From Chromobotia macracanthus (Eukaryota; Chordata; Actinopteri; Cypriniformes; Botiidae): a DNA stretch of 64,000 bases. Positions 49,271 to 63,247 of this stretch are shown here, piece by piece. A program made the translations under genes and the position numbers. The notes under the pieces were generated by a model, which searched no databases, was not told where the DNA came from, and was given only the letters and a program-made list of their open reading frames with translations. The stretch is taken from positions 5,088,501 to 5,152,500 of the forward strand of contig JAZGTH010000067.1 of assembly GCA_036877525.1 (NCBI GenBank). The letters are read 5' to 3'. Within the stretch, counting starts at the first letter, position 1. Each line of letters opens with the position of its first letter.

Positions 49271-52200
49271 AAACACACACACACATTGCACAGACATGTA
49301 TACAGATTGTTCAAGAGGAGCTAAGTGCCAATCAGACGAGTGCCTGCTCTGGTTAATATCATGGATGTGATAAACAACTTAAACACATCTATACGTGTGT
49401 TTATCCTTGCATTTATGAGGACGTACAAAAGTATGGTAATGTAACCCATGTGTTTTGACAGCATCTTAGGATGGGCTCTGGTTAAAATAGAAATCCGACA
49501 TTCAAGTACTTACCATGTTTGTTTGTTGTTTACAATGTTCAATACAGTACCGTTCACATACCGGATGGATGGTATGCGATCTCTCAGGAAACCAGATTAA
49601 TCTTGGCAGGCATTTTTTTCCAAGAGAGTGCTCTGAATTCCAGATATAAACAATTGTGAATTTGCCAGTGTTTGTTTTGTTTTTTTTTTGGAGATTCCAT
49701 TTCTCAGGATTGATTTATCTGCTTCTCACAGGAGAGAAAAAACAAATAAAAATGAATACAAAAGATTCCTTTAATAGCTCAATTGTAACTCTTAGACGTC
49801 ATCAATGCAATTAAATAGAAAACAGAAGATAACTTTCTGCTTCCCAGACATTGCTCCTAATAAAAACCTAGTAATCTACTATAGCTTTGTATCATTTATT
49901 CAGAAAAGAGTTTCAGAAAAGATCTCAATAAACATTTCAGACTGTGCTTAGATTTGTAAAGTATATGGCAGCACTGCAATCAAAATCAAACATTTCTACC
50001 GGCAAATCAAATTCTCTCAAAAAGTTATTTGTGTTACTCTTACTGTACATCAACCAGTGTCAGTTGTCCAGTTTTGAACATGTCAAACACAGCTGGAATA
50101 GAATGAATCAAACACTTCAGTGAGTAAAGAAACGTTCAGAAAAGCAAGCCATTGTTGCTGAGTTTATATAGACTCCTGTGTGAGAGGTCTGGGTACATGG
50201 GGAGCCAAAATAGAGAGGAAATTGTGAGAGGAGAGCCGGACTGAGGAGAACAGATTGGAGAATGTAGGGACAGAGGGGAGATTATATGCCTCTGACCTGC
50301 AGGGGATGTTTGGGAAATAGTTTCAGAGAAAATTTGTTTAAAGTGTAATGTCAGACAGCTGGTGGACACACTCGTGTCTCTGTGTAGCAGTGTGTGTGTG
50401 TGTGTGTGTGCGTTAGCCACTACAAGATGTGAGAGAAAGCTGTAAGATGTTGCACTGTAAGTAATGGTGCAGGTGTTAAAAATGTGTTTAGCTTAACAGC
50501 ACTGTGATGTCTCCACACATACACTAGCTCAACTACACTCATCTGTACAGCACAAAATGACTTCCATTACATTAATAACAAAGTTAACATGAATGCATTT
50601 GAAGGGAGAAGGGCTCCACCAAATACATAATATATGGGCAAAATATTCACTGCTTCACATGGAAAGGATTAACCACAGGAGTAAAACGCTGGCCTTGGTG
50701 CTTTGAAGATGTGCCTTGAGTGTTTACAAAGACCACAAACAAAACTGAGAGGAACTGTTCACCAGTTCAGACACGCAGCCGTCTTCAATAAGTCTTAAAA
50801 CTGAATTGTAGACAAAGGAAGGATTTTAAGGTTGTGTTCAAAAATGTCTGAGTCTGTGTCAAATGATCTCGCCCAGACAAACACCTCTAATGAATGTCTG
50901 CCCCAGGACACTGGGTGTTAACGCAAGCTGTCTGGCTAATCAAAATACGAATTTCTAAACGCATGCACACACGCAAGCACACACGCATGCACATATTGAA
51001 GGCAGAGCAATCACACACACGCTTTTTTGAACTAATAGAAACCCACAGAAACACACATTTCTAGAGATGGGGAAAACATGCAAGGAATCAGGTTCTGAAT
51101 TCAAGCTCTCTAACAATTTTTTAAACTACTTTACAAGAAGTCACCCCCCCAATAATTGCTGTTAACTATACAAAAAAACGAAAACAATAAATGGTATGTT
51201 ATAAGAGTGAATCTATATCTGCTATACTGATAATCACATTTACATATAAATAATTAGTCAATAATTACACTGATTTAAATGTAAGTCTTAAAAGACCTCA
51301 CCATTGCCAAATACAGTAACTCTGACCCTATAAACCACAGAGATGCCAGTCTCTCCCTCCACATCATTCCCACAGTCACGGTCGGATGGCCCGGGCTGGA
51401 TGTTAATCTGCAGTAGTTCAGGCTGCTCTCATTTCCTGCTCATCCTTCACTCATTCTTGCTCCCTGAGTCAACCCGTGTCTTGAGACTTGTACCCTCTTT
51501 GAGCACTGATTTCCACTTGGCATGGTGCCGATGGACATTTCTTGTGAATCACATACAAATAAAACCTCTGCGGGCTGATTCAATTAGTCAGCTGTATCCA
51601 TTTTCATTATCACAGAACCTGAGATGATCTGCCAGCAGTGGTATTCCACTAAAAACATCACATTTAACCTTAGATTAATGTGCGTGTACATCTTTCTCAT
51701 GACAATCAAACTTCTAAGTCTTTACTCCCTTTTAATTAGTTTCAATATCAGCAGCCTCTTTAAATCAGAATAATGAGACAGCCCCAGGGTCATTCCTGTT
51801 ATGCAGTACCTTTTGAACTCACTAACTTAAAAAAAATGAATATGCCTGCGCTGTATTTTAAGGACATCTCTTTATAAATAAATACACCAGCTTTTCAAAA
51901 ATGTGCTCTGGTCGATCTTAGGCACCCGAACATTGTGACTTAAATTTTCACAATGGGAAGAAAATGAACAGGATAGAATTAATTTAACAGCATGAAAATA
52001 AAAGCTAAGGTTAAACCTTTGTAACAGAGAGATTAACAGTTACATCACATGATGGTGTAAGTTTACAGGCCCAACATCTGCTTAAACCAAAGTAGGGAAA
52101 TTATTTGAAATGTAAAAATTTTTTCTTTTATTTTATAGTCACCTAACTGTAACAGGTGATAAACGAAAATGAACTAATATGAATCCCGTCTGAAAAACAG

Positions 52201-53017
52201 TGAGAAATATTTTATGCAAAATATTAAGACATAATGAGGACAAGAAAATATAGCCCTCCTGTTCTCCTGCTCTCTCTCTCCTCTCTTTTATTCTGCCATA
52301 CTGGCAGCTGTGTAGAGACACTGAGGTCACAGTGGTAGTAGGTCAAAGTACCACAGCTTGACAGAGAGGAAACAAGGGTGAGAAATAGGGATTGGCGCTT
52401 CCTGTAGCCAGTGACTGACAGACACTTTTGGGCTTTGGCCTCCACCCACTGGTACTTACTGTCTGCTGTCCCTTCTGTGGCCCGAGTGGGCGGGGCTATG
52501 ATGGACAGATAGGCGTGTCAGTTTAGAATGGGGGGTACGTCGAAGATTTTTGTATGTCTTTGTTTTTTTACAAAGCACAGCATTATGTTAAACTTCTGTT
52601 TTAAAAAGACATCTCATTGCAAAAGCGACACGAAGGTGCGCACTGCACACAATTCCTAATAAGTGCCAATTACCAAAACGTTCAGCAAATGGTAAGACTA
52701 AACCACAAGTATCAAGAACAATACCAGAGCACAAGTATACACTAAAGGCAGTCAAGTTCAGCATGGCCGCAGGGTGAGTGCAGGAAAAGAACTGTTAGTA
52801 ATATAAGGAGTAATTAATGGTCAGGGATGTTTCAGGAAGTTAAAAATATTCTGGAGGTATTATAGAGGTCTTCAATAATGCTCATGCAGTTTCAGGTTTC
52901 AAAACTGCCTGTAAACAATCCAAATAATTCTTTCAGTCAAGACAAGAATGATTTAATTGGAAGGCCTCCACAATAACCTACATCTTTTCAAGGCAAAATG
53001 GTTCTGTTTGGCAGGAG

Positions 53018-53755
53018 TTTGTAATACACAATACATTATTTATTTCAAATGCTGTTTTCACTTTCTCAGCCCAAGGCAAGCTGTCATTGGACAGGATATT
53101 GTTGTGGAATGATCTCAGCATTGAAACTTCATTATAGATTCAATTCTACTAATAACTCGGCAAGATAAGCACATTCTTACACACCCCCTCTTTTCCTCTC
53201 CTTGGAATATGCCCCTTTATTACTGTATTCTTCCGTCCACAAAGATTGGCATCAATGAGAATGAGAGAGAGAGAGAGCGAAACAACACAGTATATTCAGG
53301 GTTTGTTCGCAATGCCTGTGGTCTGGTCTAACTGCTGTATGCTTCTCTCCTCTTATCAGGAATCTGTACTCAAGTTAAAAACTGCTCTGCTCAGGACCCC
53401 ACAGGCCGTCCATGCTGCTGCCTGCTAGTTTAACACATTCAAACACCTATCAGACCCCAGGTTGAGGGCCAAACCTGTAACCAGATCTGTTGGTTGAGTG
53501 TGATAACCAACCCTGTGTGTTTTACTCTCTTAAAACAATAATACCAAAAACCCATTGATCCCACAGGTATAACTCAAGAGTTTATTTATGTAAGACATTG
53601 TGATTCTGTTTCCATAAAGTTATTGGGGTACTGTTGAGAGAAACCACTGATAAACTAATCTCTCCACAGCAATATCCTGTCCAATGACAGCTTGCCTCAG
53701 GCTAAAAGAGTAAAAACAGTATTGGAAATAAATAATCAAAAGTGTATTCCAAATC
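53018..53755. repeat. Long inverted-repeat pair
   Basis: The 27-base word at 53,075-53,101 recurs as its exact reverse complement at 53,670-53,696. Weaker similarity extends over about 80-90 bp on the outer side of each arm (about 53,018-53,107 and 53,664-53,755). The arms are about 560 bp apart. This fits either one transposon with long terminal inverted repeats or two opposed copies of a dispersed repeat. Confidence 0.65.
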
Positions 53756-55554
53756 ATTGCCACATAACCATTTTGCTTTAAAAAGATGTACAAGACTGAC
53801 ACAACATTGAATAAGATAATCAAACATAATTTCAGTGTATATAGTTTTCTTGTTTAAAAGAAAAAATTATACTACAAATCACTTAAGGTAAGATTGTAAG
53901 ACTACTTTATGTGAGACTACCCTGCTGAAAAAGCCATCTTAAAACGCCTCCAAAACCAGACAAATTAAATGTTAAGAAAAATAATATAGAAAGACAAAAG
54001 ACGAAAAAAATGATTAGGAATTGTTTTGCAGAATAAAGCTGGTTAATAATGCAAATTATGATATGAACACAAATAACTGTGCCCTGCACATGAGACTTTG
54101 CACATGGTTGAGAATACACAGCATGGTTCTGCACTTGTGTATGTGTGTTCCACATTCCTCATCTGAATCAGTTAGACTTGTGGCTGTATCCTGTGAGCGG
54201 CTCTAATGGCAGTAGTTTGTAATTGTGCTCAGTGGAGTGGGGAAAACTGGTCGGCGATAAACTGTCTGTCCGTGGTTAAGTAAACTCAACAGGTCACGAG
54301 GGAATAGTACTAGTGATGACCCTTCCTATTCTGTCTGAACTATTTCAAACCTTAATAGCATTTTCTGGTTAATGTGTGCGTCTGACTATATGTGGATGTA
54401 AACATTTGGTACTGGAACCACTCTGGAAGTGGATGTGTACAGTAGGTGTGTTTGGATGCTTGTGTGCTTGTGTCCTCACAGCTGTGATTTAACTGGCTGG
54501 TCTCCAACACAGTATTTTTACAACCTGAAAACAGCCAAATTTAATACGGTAATGGACAGTTAGCCAAATGGCTTGTGCTGTGCTTCAGACTTTCAGTTCC
54601 TCATTTAGCAATATAATTAATGGAGTTTGTCCACATTTACTGCAAATTACTCAGTTAAATTATATTGTTTAACACTATGCTCACCAATTATTATCCCAAG
54701 AACATGCTACATTTATAATAATGCTGTCAAATTTTGCCTGACCCTCTGTTATTGTGATTTTACCCTGTTCACACTTCATTTGCTGGCTGTAATCTAAATT
54801 AAAGCACCAGGCAAAACAAGTGTGTGATAGTCTTGCTTTGCAAGGCTTTTTCTAGAGAGGAAGAACAAACAGTTTAGGAGTAAGTCTCAAGGTCATGTCC
54901 TCCAAGACACGGTCATCTGTGTTACTACAGTAGAAGTCATGTAGACTGGTACCAGAGTTTCTTTACATAACTAAGAAGAACCTTTCTGTCAGCAGGCTCT
55001 TAAATACCTGATCTGGTTACCGCTAATGGTACAGAGCACTGCCCTTACTGAATTTAATCTGTTCTGGTAAGCTCTGATATGATGAAACCAAACCTAGTTT
55101 GGTACAAATGTACAATCTCTAAAACAGCACTACTAATACCCTACGATCATACTTTTAAAAGCTACTAAAGTCATTCAGCAAACTTATGTCGAAATTCAAC
55201 CTTTCAATATGTCAATTAAAGGTTAGAACAGGAAACATTCTAGAGTGTAAACACAGACAGACACTGTAAACTGCTGTTCTGAGATGACACAAAATGAGTT
55301 ATAATGCTATCATTGGTTGCACATCATCTAAAGACATTTTTCAACTTCCTTTCATAAACTTTGCATGATAAGAATTGGGCTAATTTGAGCAGAACCATAA
55401 AAATAATTCCGTCAATTATTAATTATAATTTTAATTGCATAATTCCATAACCGCTTTGCTGCACTAATCATGAAGGATGCAGTCATTTGGAAAGTAAACT
55501 TTAAATGGAAAAACAATTAGGAACAATTCAAAGTCATTAGCAGCGTGGGAGCAG

Positions 55555-55556
<2 letters not shown>

Positions 55557-55599
<43 letters not shown>
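55557..55599. repeat. (TG)21 microsatellite
   Basis: This is the longest uninterrupted dinucleotide run in the window. It is flanked by unique sequence. Confidence 0.97.
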
Positions 55600-55600
<1 letters not shown>

Positions 55601-57582
55601 TCTAAGGAGTTCATTACGGCAGCTTTAGAGTAAAAGGTGCATATTAACACTCTTTAAAGTTTGAGAACTTGTGCATTATGGCTGCTACAGGCAAGATTTG
55701 GTTGTGTATGGTACTGTTGTTATGGCCAGTAAAACACTTTCACCCTTTTCAAACAGAAAACACTGTGTACTTCGATGCAGGCAGCACATTTATTGCATCG
55801 CCCTTGAAAAATACAATTGGCTGTATAATAGCATTCCTAGACAGAGTGAATTTCAATGGGAGGGATTTAGGCGCTGAACAGATCCTGTGGTTTTAAATGG
55901 GTGCCACATTTTGTCTCATTAAAGTCACAGTGAGTGTATTGCCAGCGCTCAGGTACAAACGTAGCCTTGTGATCAGCCTCATTACAGAAAGATATTGCCA
56001 CCATTAAAGTTTCCTCCACACACGTCTGGCTCTAATCACTACACACACACAACGTTCCAGCTGACATCTTGCCTGCTAAGCTTCTGAGTTTATTGGTGTA
56101 TTTTCCTGACTGACCCATTGACAGGTAAAAATGTAGCACTTGCTTCATTCTTTGTGAAGGTAAGTGCAAGGCAAATAAGACAAACATCATCTTTCGTTAA
56201 ATGCATCTTGATTTGTACTTAAGCCACTTTACATTAAAGTTAACAACAATATCTTATTAAACAATTTACTTAAAAGCAATTGATTCGTGATTGGTTATTA
56301 AAATGACACAAATGTAGATGCAAAACTTTAAGACTGTAGACTTACTAGGTCATTTATTAGAGAGGAAATAAATGAGAGAATTATTTTCAATATTCAGACC
56401 GAATATTGTGACTTTATGGATGCAAAATTAAGTCGATTCTCTGAAGCACTGCAATTCTTTCTTTCACTACTAATTCTGAATCCATCCGTAAAAATTCAGA
56501 ATCGGTTCTGCGTTCAGTTCAAATCACAGACTGACTTCAGGGGATCAAAATCTCACAGGGAGTTGGGTTTTATAACACCAAAGCATGCTCAGCCATGATT
56601 TGTCCTGAACAGAATAGATAATGTTAATATTATTTTTAGGAATAGATCCAAATTTGTTTGATTCAATAGATTCAAATACATTTAAAAAGAACCACAATGC
56701 ATCAGAGAACTGACTTTTCTAACACCCTACATGACATGCCTTAGCACTGACATTAATTAAAAAGTGTTGCCCATTATGCCCATATGTGTGAAACTTGATA
56801 TCCAATTATCATTAATGGCCTGTTTTCTCTCCTAATGCTTTTCTTTCTCTCCATGTTTCTAACCCCTGTGCTGGGGCGTCACCTTTCTGACCCTCTGCTA
56901 CTAATGCCATAGCTGGCAGGAAAACATATAAATTGTTTCTTCAAGTTTGTGTGATTGTGTCACACATTGGAAGAAAGAATATGAAAGATCCACAGCAGCC
57001 CCATATATCCACCTCATTAGAAAGGGGAAAGTTTATTAACACTGCACACCCAGCAGCACCCTGGGAAGCAAAGGCCAATCGGTCATCCAGCTAACTGACA
57101 CCAATAACAGCACCAGCAGACCCGCAGTAAATCTCCACAAACCAATCAGAGCAAACCAAATAATATTCGGTGTCTCCCTGTCAGTGGGGTCCATCACGCA
57201 ATGAACTAGTGCACGAAATATTTTTTTTAATAAAAGGTGACAGTGTTGTGTGTGTCTTTCTCTATCAGAACAATTATCCAAATTTACTTTGACACATCTT
57301 GCACTGTTGAACCATTTCACAAGGGTCTTTAATACCCCATGAAAATACAATATTCTTATTTTTTATGGAATATTGCAGTATTTATTATAAATGATTTATC
57401 TGTGCAAGTCATTTTTTTAATTCATGTGGTCTCATTAAAATCATTAAACTCCCCTTGAGAGCACGAGAATAGGACTATATTGGCTGTCCAATGGACAGGC
57501 CGTTTCTACAGGTGACTTAAAAGTTATACTAATGAAATAGTATTCGGCTGGTCACGATCGACATGGCAGCGACTATGACCTA

Positions 57583-57775
57583 GGGAACCTTCTCAGAACA
57601 CTGGCTAATATTTTCTAAAAGTTCTCTCAAGGTTATCAAAAACATTCTTGCAGCAACGTTAGTACAACTTTTTTAACGTTATATACCATATATCATAAAT
57701 GCTATTCTTAAGTAGTTAGCGGAATATCGTAATGTTACACAATTAAAAATATTTGAATAATGTTCTAATAACCAA
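57583..57775. mobile_element. MITE-like element, truncated copy 3
   Basis: It shares TCAGAACACTGGCTAATATT and AAGTTCTCTCAAGGTTATCA with copy 2 but lacks a recognisable CCCAGCTAACA end on either side. Confidence 0.5.
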
Positions 57776-58450
57776 CCAATACTGTTAATACAGTGTATTG
57801 ATCCCATGAACTGAATTCATTCATGTAAATGTACTAAATCTCAATGAAAGCTCCATGAATTACCAACCACTCTGGGAACGTCACTATGGGCAGATCACAA
57901 CCACTTCCTGTCCTGCTGTTTTTAAGTTATTGTGTCCTCAAGGCTCTTCATGCTAATGTCCACTGTGTGTGTGTATGTGTGTGTGTGCTTAGACAGAGTG
58001 AGGTTAAGGAGAGAGGTCAGGGGTCACAGGAAGCCCTAGAGTGCTTCATTAAGAGGGGTCAGTGTGGGTTAGGCTCAATGCACCTGTGAAGAGTGAACAC
58101 GAGGAGAGAGTTCAGAGAAGACACACTGCTTTGCTCAGACACACACTTCTCACCGCACACACACTCAACGCTCCAGAGCATCCCGAGGCAATTTCCTAGA
58201 GCAGGCCAATTGCAAAATGTATATGCTTGTTTATTCATTTATAAGGGATTGTAAATTTAAAGGTTGCAATTATAACAAAAAGGGCTTCTGCAGTGTTTTT
58301 AAGAACATATGTACTTTAGAAAACCAACAATGCACTGTTATTTAACTATAGACTATAAGGCAACAAGAATGTTTGAAATCCCCAAAACAAAACATATAGT
58401 TTCACAATTCTTGCGGCATTGATGAACTTTGCTGCTTTGATAAATGACAT

Positions 58451-58794
58451 TCCAGCTGGCAGGAAATGTTCTCAGAACATTGGCTAATGTTATATAAAGG
58501 TTTTCTCAACGTTAACCAAAAAGTTCTTGCAGTAATGTTAGTAGAACTGTTTATAACGTTACATATACCAAAAACGTTTTTATTAAGTTGTTGAAACATT
58601 TTAAAAACATTATAGAATTAAAAACAATTTTGAATAACCAAACATAACAAAACAGTAACGTTAACACGTCTACTGTTCTGGACGTTTTGAGCATTCCTAG
58701 AACTTTCAAAATAAAGTTTTTAACATTTTTATAACTTAAAGAAAAGGGGAAATGTTAGGGGAAATATTCTTACAACCTAAAATGGTTAGCTGGA
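58451..58794. mobile_element. MITE-like element, copy 4
   Basis: The ends TCCAGCTGGCA and GGTTAGCTGGA are inverted repeats of the same family. The interior has TCAGAACATTGGCTAATGTT as in copy 2. It is the longest copy, about 344 bp. Confidence 0.6.
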
Positions 58795-60826
58795 ATGGGT
58801 CTTAAATATGTTTTAATATTTGAGGCTCTTAAATGCATCTCATCTTACATTATTACAATTTTTCTTAGTTTCATATGCTAAAACTGTTTATTTTCAGGTT
58901 TAAATTAGATTTTGAAATTAGATTAGCAGCGAAGTCTCCGATTTTAGGACCCCACTGTACATTCATTTCCCTCCTCATCCAACCAACCAGAATCTCATGA
59001 AACCAGAATCTTATGAAAAGGGCAGGACATGACACCCAATGACCCAGAGTGAAATTAATATAGTAATCCGTTAAGAGAGCCCTTTGGTGGAGTGACCTCT
59101 CGATGCCATGGGTACCCAAGAGCATTCACCAATTACCCTCCAGGCAACATCTGACAGGTCAACATTCTAATTGGTCAATATTTCTTCCGCGCCGAGTTAA
59201 ATCCACCATCAGCTGCCCGGAGCTGTACAGAGGCCACTGTCATTCTCAGTCCATCACAGATGTACAGAGCTCAGCTAGATTACACGACTCCATATTCTCA
59301 AAGGACCACCATCACACTACAAAGGTTGAGAAAGTGAGGAGAAAGAATTAAGAAAATGAAGAAGCAGGCTAGTGGGCTGACAAGCTAAAAGCTCTTTTAA
59401 ATTGTAGCTAAAATAGTAGCATGCAATGCTAGCAACACCAAGTTCTCCAGAGAATGCACATACCGAGTCAAATGGATGCATAAATGCATAAATGTAAACT
59501 GTGGGTTCTGATAATGAATTGAGGTGATGAGAAGTGGGCGAATATATTCGAAAATTTGGTTGAAAAGTACAGGAAGTTAAAAAAAGTTATTAAAATTAAA
59601 TGAACTATTTCTTTAACAATGAGTTAAGATGATATATTATTGTATAATTATGTGATTCATTGTGTGTCCATGTCTAATGTCTGCACTTCTGTTTGCTCTG
59701 ACCGCCAATCATATATCACTGTACCACAGGGACACCTTACACCCGATCATCCATCTTCCTCATGGGAAAGCCCTCTGCCTACAACCCCCAGCAGACATCA
59801 GAGGGGAATACTGTCACAGACAAATGCTTCCACTTCTACTACACATCCGGCAGGCCAGTTACATTTCACTGGGAGCTTTTCTACTGCTCCTGAAGGTTCT
59901 ATAATCAATCATATTTAGATGATCCGTTCTTTTACATCTGATTAGTTTCCTGTGAGCATTGCAGTGGCCTCTGGAACAGATTAGAAAAATCATACATATG
60001 CAGAGAATCTGAGTGTGATACATCACACCTGTCTCATGGACAACAGGACGGTGTAAAACATGATGGATGTGTGACTGATTTCTACTTTTGTGACTCACAA
60101 GTAAAGCAAAACAGTGTGTGTTATGATCCTCTATTAAACCATGCAAGACTAAAATCAGTATGTATTGATTATATATTTATATATATATATATTTGTGTGT
60201 GTGTGTGTGTGTGTATAGACAGTAAAAGCCAATTGTACAGTTGTGTAATTTATGACACTCACATACTTTTTAATTCATTTTTCATACAAAAAAATCTTAG
60301 ACATAAAAAACAAGTTACATTGTGACATTGTTCATTTCATTAAACAATGTCTTGGGGGAAAATATGCTGATTTCTTTATTAAAACAATGTCACAGTGCAA
60401 AACAAAATCTATATAAGAAACACACTTCTAGGTTTCTGTATTTCACTCACATGGCCATAAAAAAACGATGGAACAGGAGCAGAAGAGCAAAGAGAAGCAT
60501 GTGTTCACCTATAGCACAGCTGGACATCTGTGATGCCGTTTCATCTGAAGCCTTTGTTTAAAATCCTGCCACAGAGCAGACAGAAACCAACTGCCAACCA
60601 CTCAGACGCAAGCAGGCCGAAACAGATGGAGAAAGACGAGAGAGACAGACAGAAAGAGAGAAAGAAAGTGGGCACTCTTGGCTTTTGAAGTGTTGATGTA
60701 GTTTCTACAGCTCTGGTGGTCTTAGACTGGCCAGCTGAATAGTTAGACAGATAAACACACCTTTCGAGGTCTCGTCCACCATACAGGAAGTGACTAAATA
60801 CTTTCCACTGAACAGGCCTGCTCGGT

Positions 60827-60874
60827 ATGCTTTTACTTTTTTATGCTTTTACTTTTTTATGCTTTTACTTTTTG
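60827..60874. repeat. 16-bp tandem repeat, three units
   Basis: ATGCTTTTACTTTTTT is repeated at 60,827, 60,843 and 60,859. The last unit differs in its final base. Confidence 0.88.
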
Positions 60875-61180
60875 ATGTTCAGGTCGCAATTTGTCAGTTC
60901 TCTGAAGGCCTAAAGAAGAGGGCTGACATGTTTCAGCATGTCCTGTGAACAGAGAGCGCAATATCCTGCTTGAGGGGGAAAATGTCGAAGCTTTAGGATT
61001 TATTATTGAGAAACCTATACCAAGTGCTTTTAATTACATGCACAACAAAATGTTAATAACTATCAAAAATCAGCTAATTCTAAAAATACAGACAGGTTTT
61101 TTAGGCATAATCATGTAAGATTGCACATGTAAAGGCACTCACTGATCACTAATCTAAATATCTGAACATATTATCAACTA

Positions 61181-61475
61181 CCCAGCTAACAATTTGTGAA
61201 AACGTTTCTTTAACATTTCCACTAACTAACAACAAGTTACTAATGTTATTTTAAAGGTTCTAGGAACATGCAAAGCATCCAGTTTTTACATGTAGTATTA
61301 AGGTTATTGCTTGGTTATGTAATTCTGTACCATTTTTAAATGTTTCACTAACAACTTGAGAATAACATTTTTGATATATATGATACATAACTTAAAAAAG
61401 TTCTACTATTATTACTGCAAGAATGTACGATAACTAAGAGAATTTTACTGAATGTTAGCCAACATTCAGGAAGTG
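61181..61475. mobile_element. MITE-like element, copy 5
   Basis: It begins CCCAGCTAACAATTTGTGAA, the mirror of the copy 2 right end, and ends in AATGTTAGCCAACATTCAGG. The orientation is opposite to copies 2 and 4. Confidence 0.58.
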
Positions 61476-63201
61476 GCACACAGTACAAAACAGAACTGAT
61501 GAGCTATAAATACAGCACTATAATAAATCCCCTGTGGTCTGAAGAAAACAGATGAAATAGAGAACATCAGACAGATTATGTTAGTTACTGCTTTTCTGTG
61601 ACTCACAGTGATGCATTATGGGTGTGTTTGCATGGTCATACTGATAACACCAATGATATGTGAGGAGATGCTAACAAGGTCACAGTCATTGTCAGTCTGT
61701 TTCCCGTCTAATGCATGACCCGCTGTTCTCTTACCCTTTGTCCAACGTACACACACAATTGGTGGACGTTCTAATGTTTCTCTTCTCATAGTTTGTCCTG
61801 TTGGATGGCATGGTTCATTTACATGACACAACGTAGCTCCAGAGGCCATGCTGATTGGACACAAACTATTGCCAGGCTAAACACTGTACACTGTACAGAG
61901 TATTTGCTCTAATACTTTCTCTGCCTCACTTTCACACACACAATAAACCTATCTGTAGGAAAACATGTCCTGTTTCTGTGTGACATAAGGTTTAAAGGCT
62001 CTTTCCCGCTACGCTCACTGTTTTCAAATGCAAGTGCTGACATAATGATAAAACGTCAATAAAAGAAGATAAACGGACACGGACCTTTCATAAATAAATT
62101 TGAGTTTAGCATGAACAGCCATACTTTGTTTGTCTGCCAGTTTTTAAATGTTTGGGGCAGAGATACAGGAGTGGACCTTCTCTGAGCGCTGGACCGCATC
62201 TGAGGTACAACAGTCTCAGCTTTCCTCTCACCTTCACTGCAGCCAAACCAAATCTCTCAGACAGCATCATTTCAAAACGATGTACATGTTACCGTCTCCA
62301 GCAAAAACAGGCCTGCACAACTATGAGTTATGAGTTTAGGTAAGTATGAGCCGAATATGAGGCCTTCATGTTTGCAGTAACAACTCTTTTATTCACAATA
62401 CTTTTATTCATTGTATAAAACACAATTACATTTAAACTGAATATAAGACACTTTAAGTGGTATAACGCTATCAGCATTATGCTCTAGCATTGTGGCTGGT
62501 TGCCAAGGCGTTGCTATGCAGCTGCTAATGTGCAAAGCGGTGTGGAACGAGCTATGGACTACAAAAAAACTATGAAACCTGATTCGCAATAACACCCCAC
62601 AATTCCTAATAACCACTTACACAATAAACCGCTTGGAGCTGACGGTTAAAGCTTTGACCATCTCATTTGCTCTCTATTAAACGAATAACTGAATACAGCT
62701 TTTTCAGCCTCAGTATCCGACTTCTCACTGCAGATTTCCTAGCCACAGTCTCTTTAAAGTTTACAACCGCAATCTGCTCATTATGATTAAAGACAAAAGT
62801 TTTTTTAAGGGGCTGACAAAAACCGCAGATGTGTGTGCGAGCGTGTATGAAAACCACTGGTTTTGGCATTAGGCCTATGAAAAGTAAAACGTCTTTGATA
62901 GTAAGACAGCAGGGTTTCCACCAGTAACACAGCAACGTCCCGATGACTCAAACACACTTTCAAACATGCTTTCGCCAAACCATCCCCACAGTTCAAAACA
63001 TCTACATTAGAACACCATTACAGTATATTTACCTTTACTGTACCATCAACATCCAGAGTTATTTTCTATTTAATCAGGGAATGATCAACTATCAACACAA
63101 TGTACACAGGGTGTGACAGATTATATGAATAATAAAACAGCATTTATGTTTTTGGACCTAGAGATATAATCAGTAACTCGAACCTGAGTTCCGTGGCTAG
63201 T

Positions 63202-63209
63202 TGTGTGTG

Positions 63210-63245
<36 letters not shown>

Positions 63246-63247
63246 AA
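63202..63247. repeat. (GT)n(AT)n compound microsatellite
   Basis: GT units pass into alternating AT with one AA interruption. A comparable tract is at 60,170-60,214, and shorter AT runs are at 5,808-5,825 and 46,861-46,876. Confidence 0.95.

Larger units (their letters stand above)
46813..53017. other. 5' flank of sema3d, no supported gene
   Basis: This holds microsatellites and a candidate enhancer block at 48,790-49,270. A second block at 51,340-51,640 has GC-balanced, unique-looking sequence. No exon with supporting splice sites or domain was found. Confidence 0.55.

Noticed and set aside
57035..57200. Possible promoter with two CCAAT-type boxes
   Set aside because: No TATA, CpG island or downstream exon follows, and CCAAT words are common by chance.
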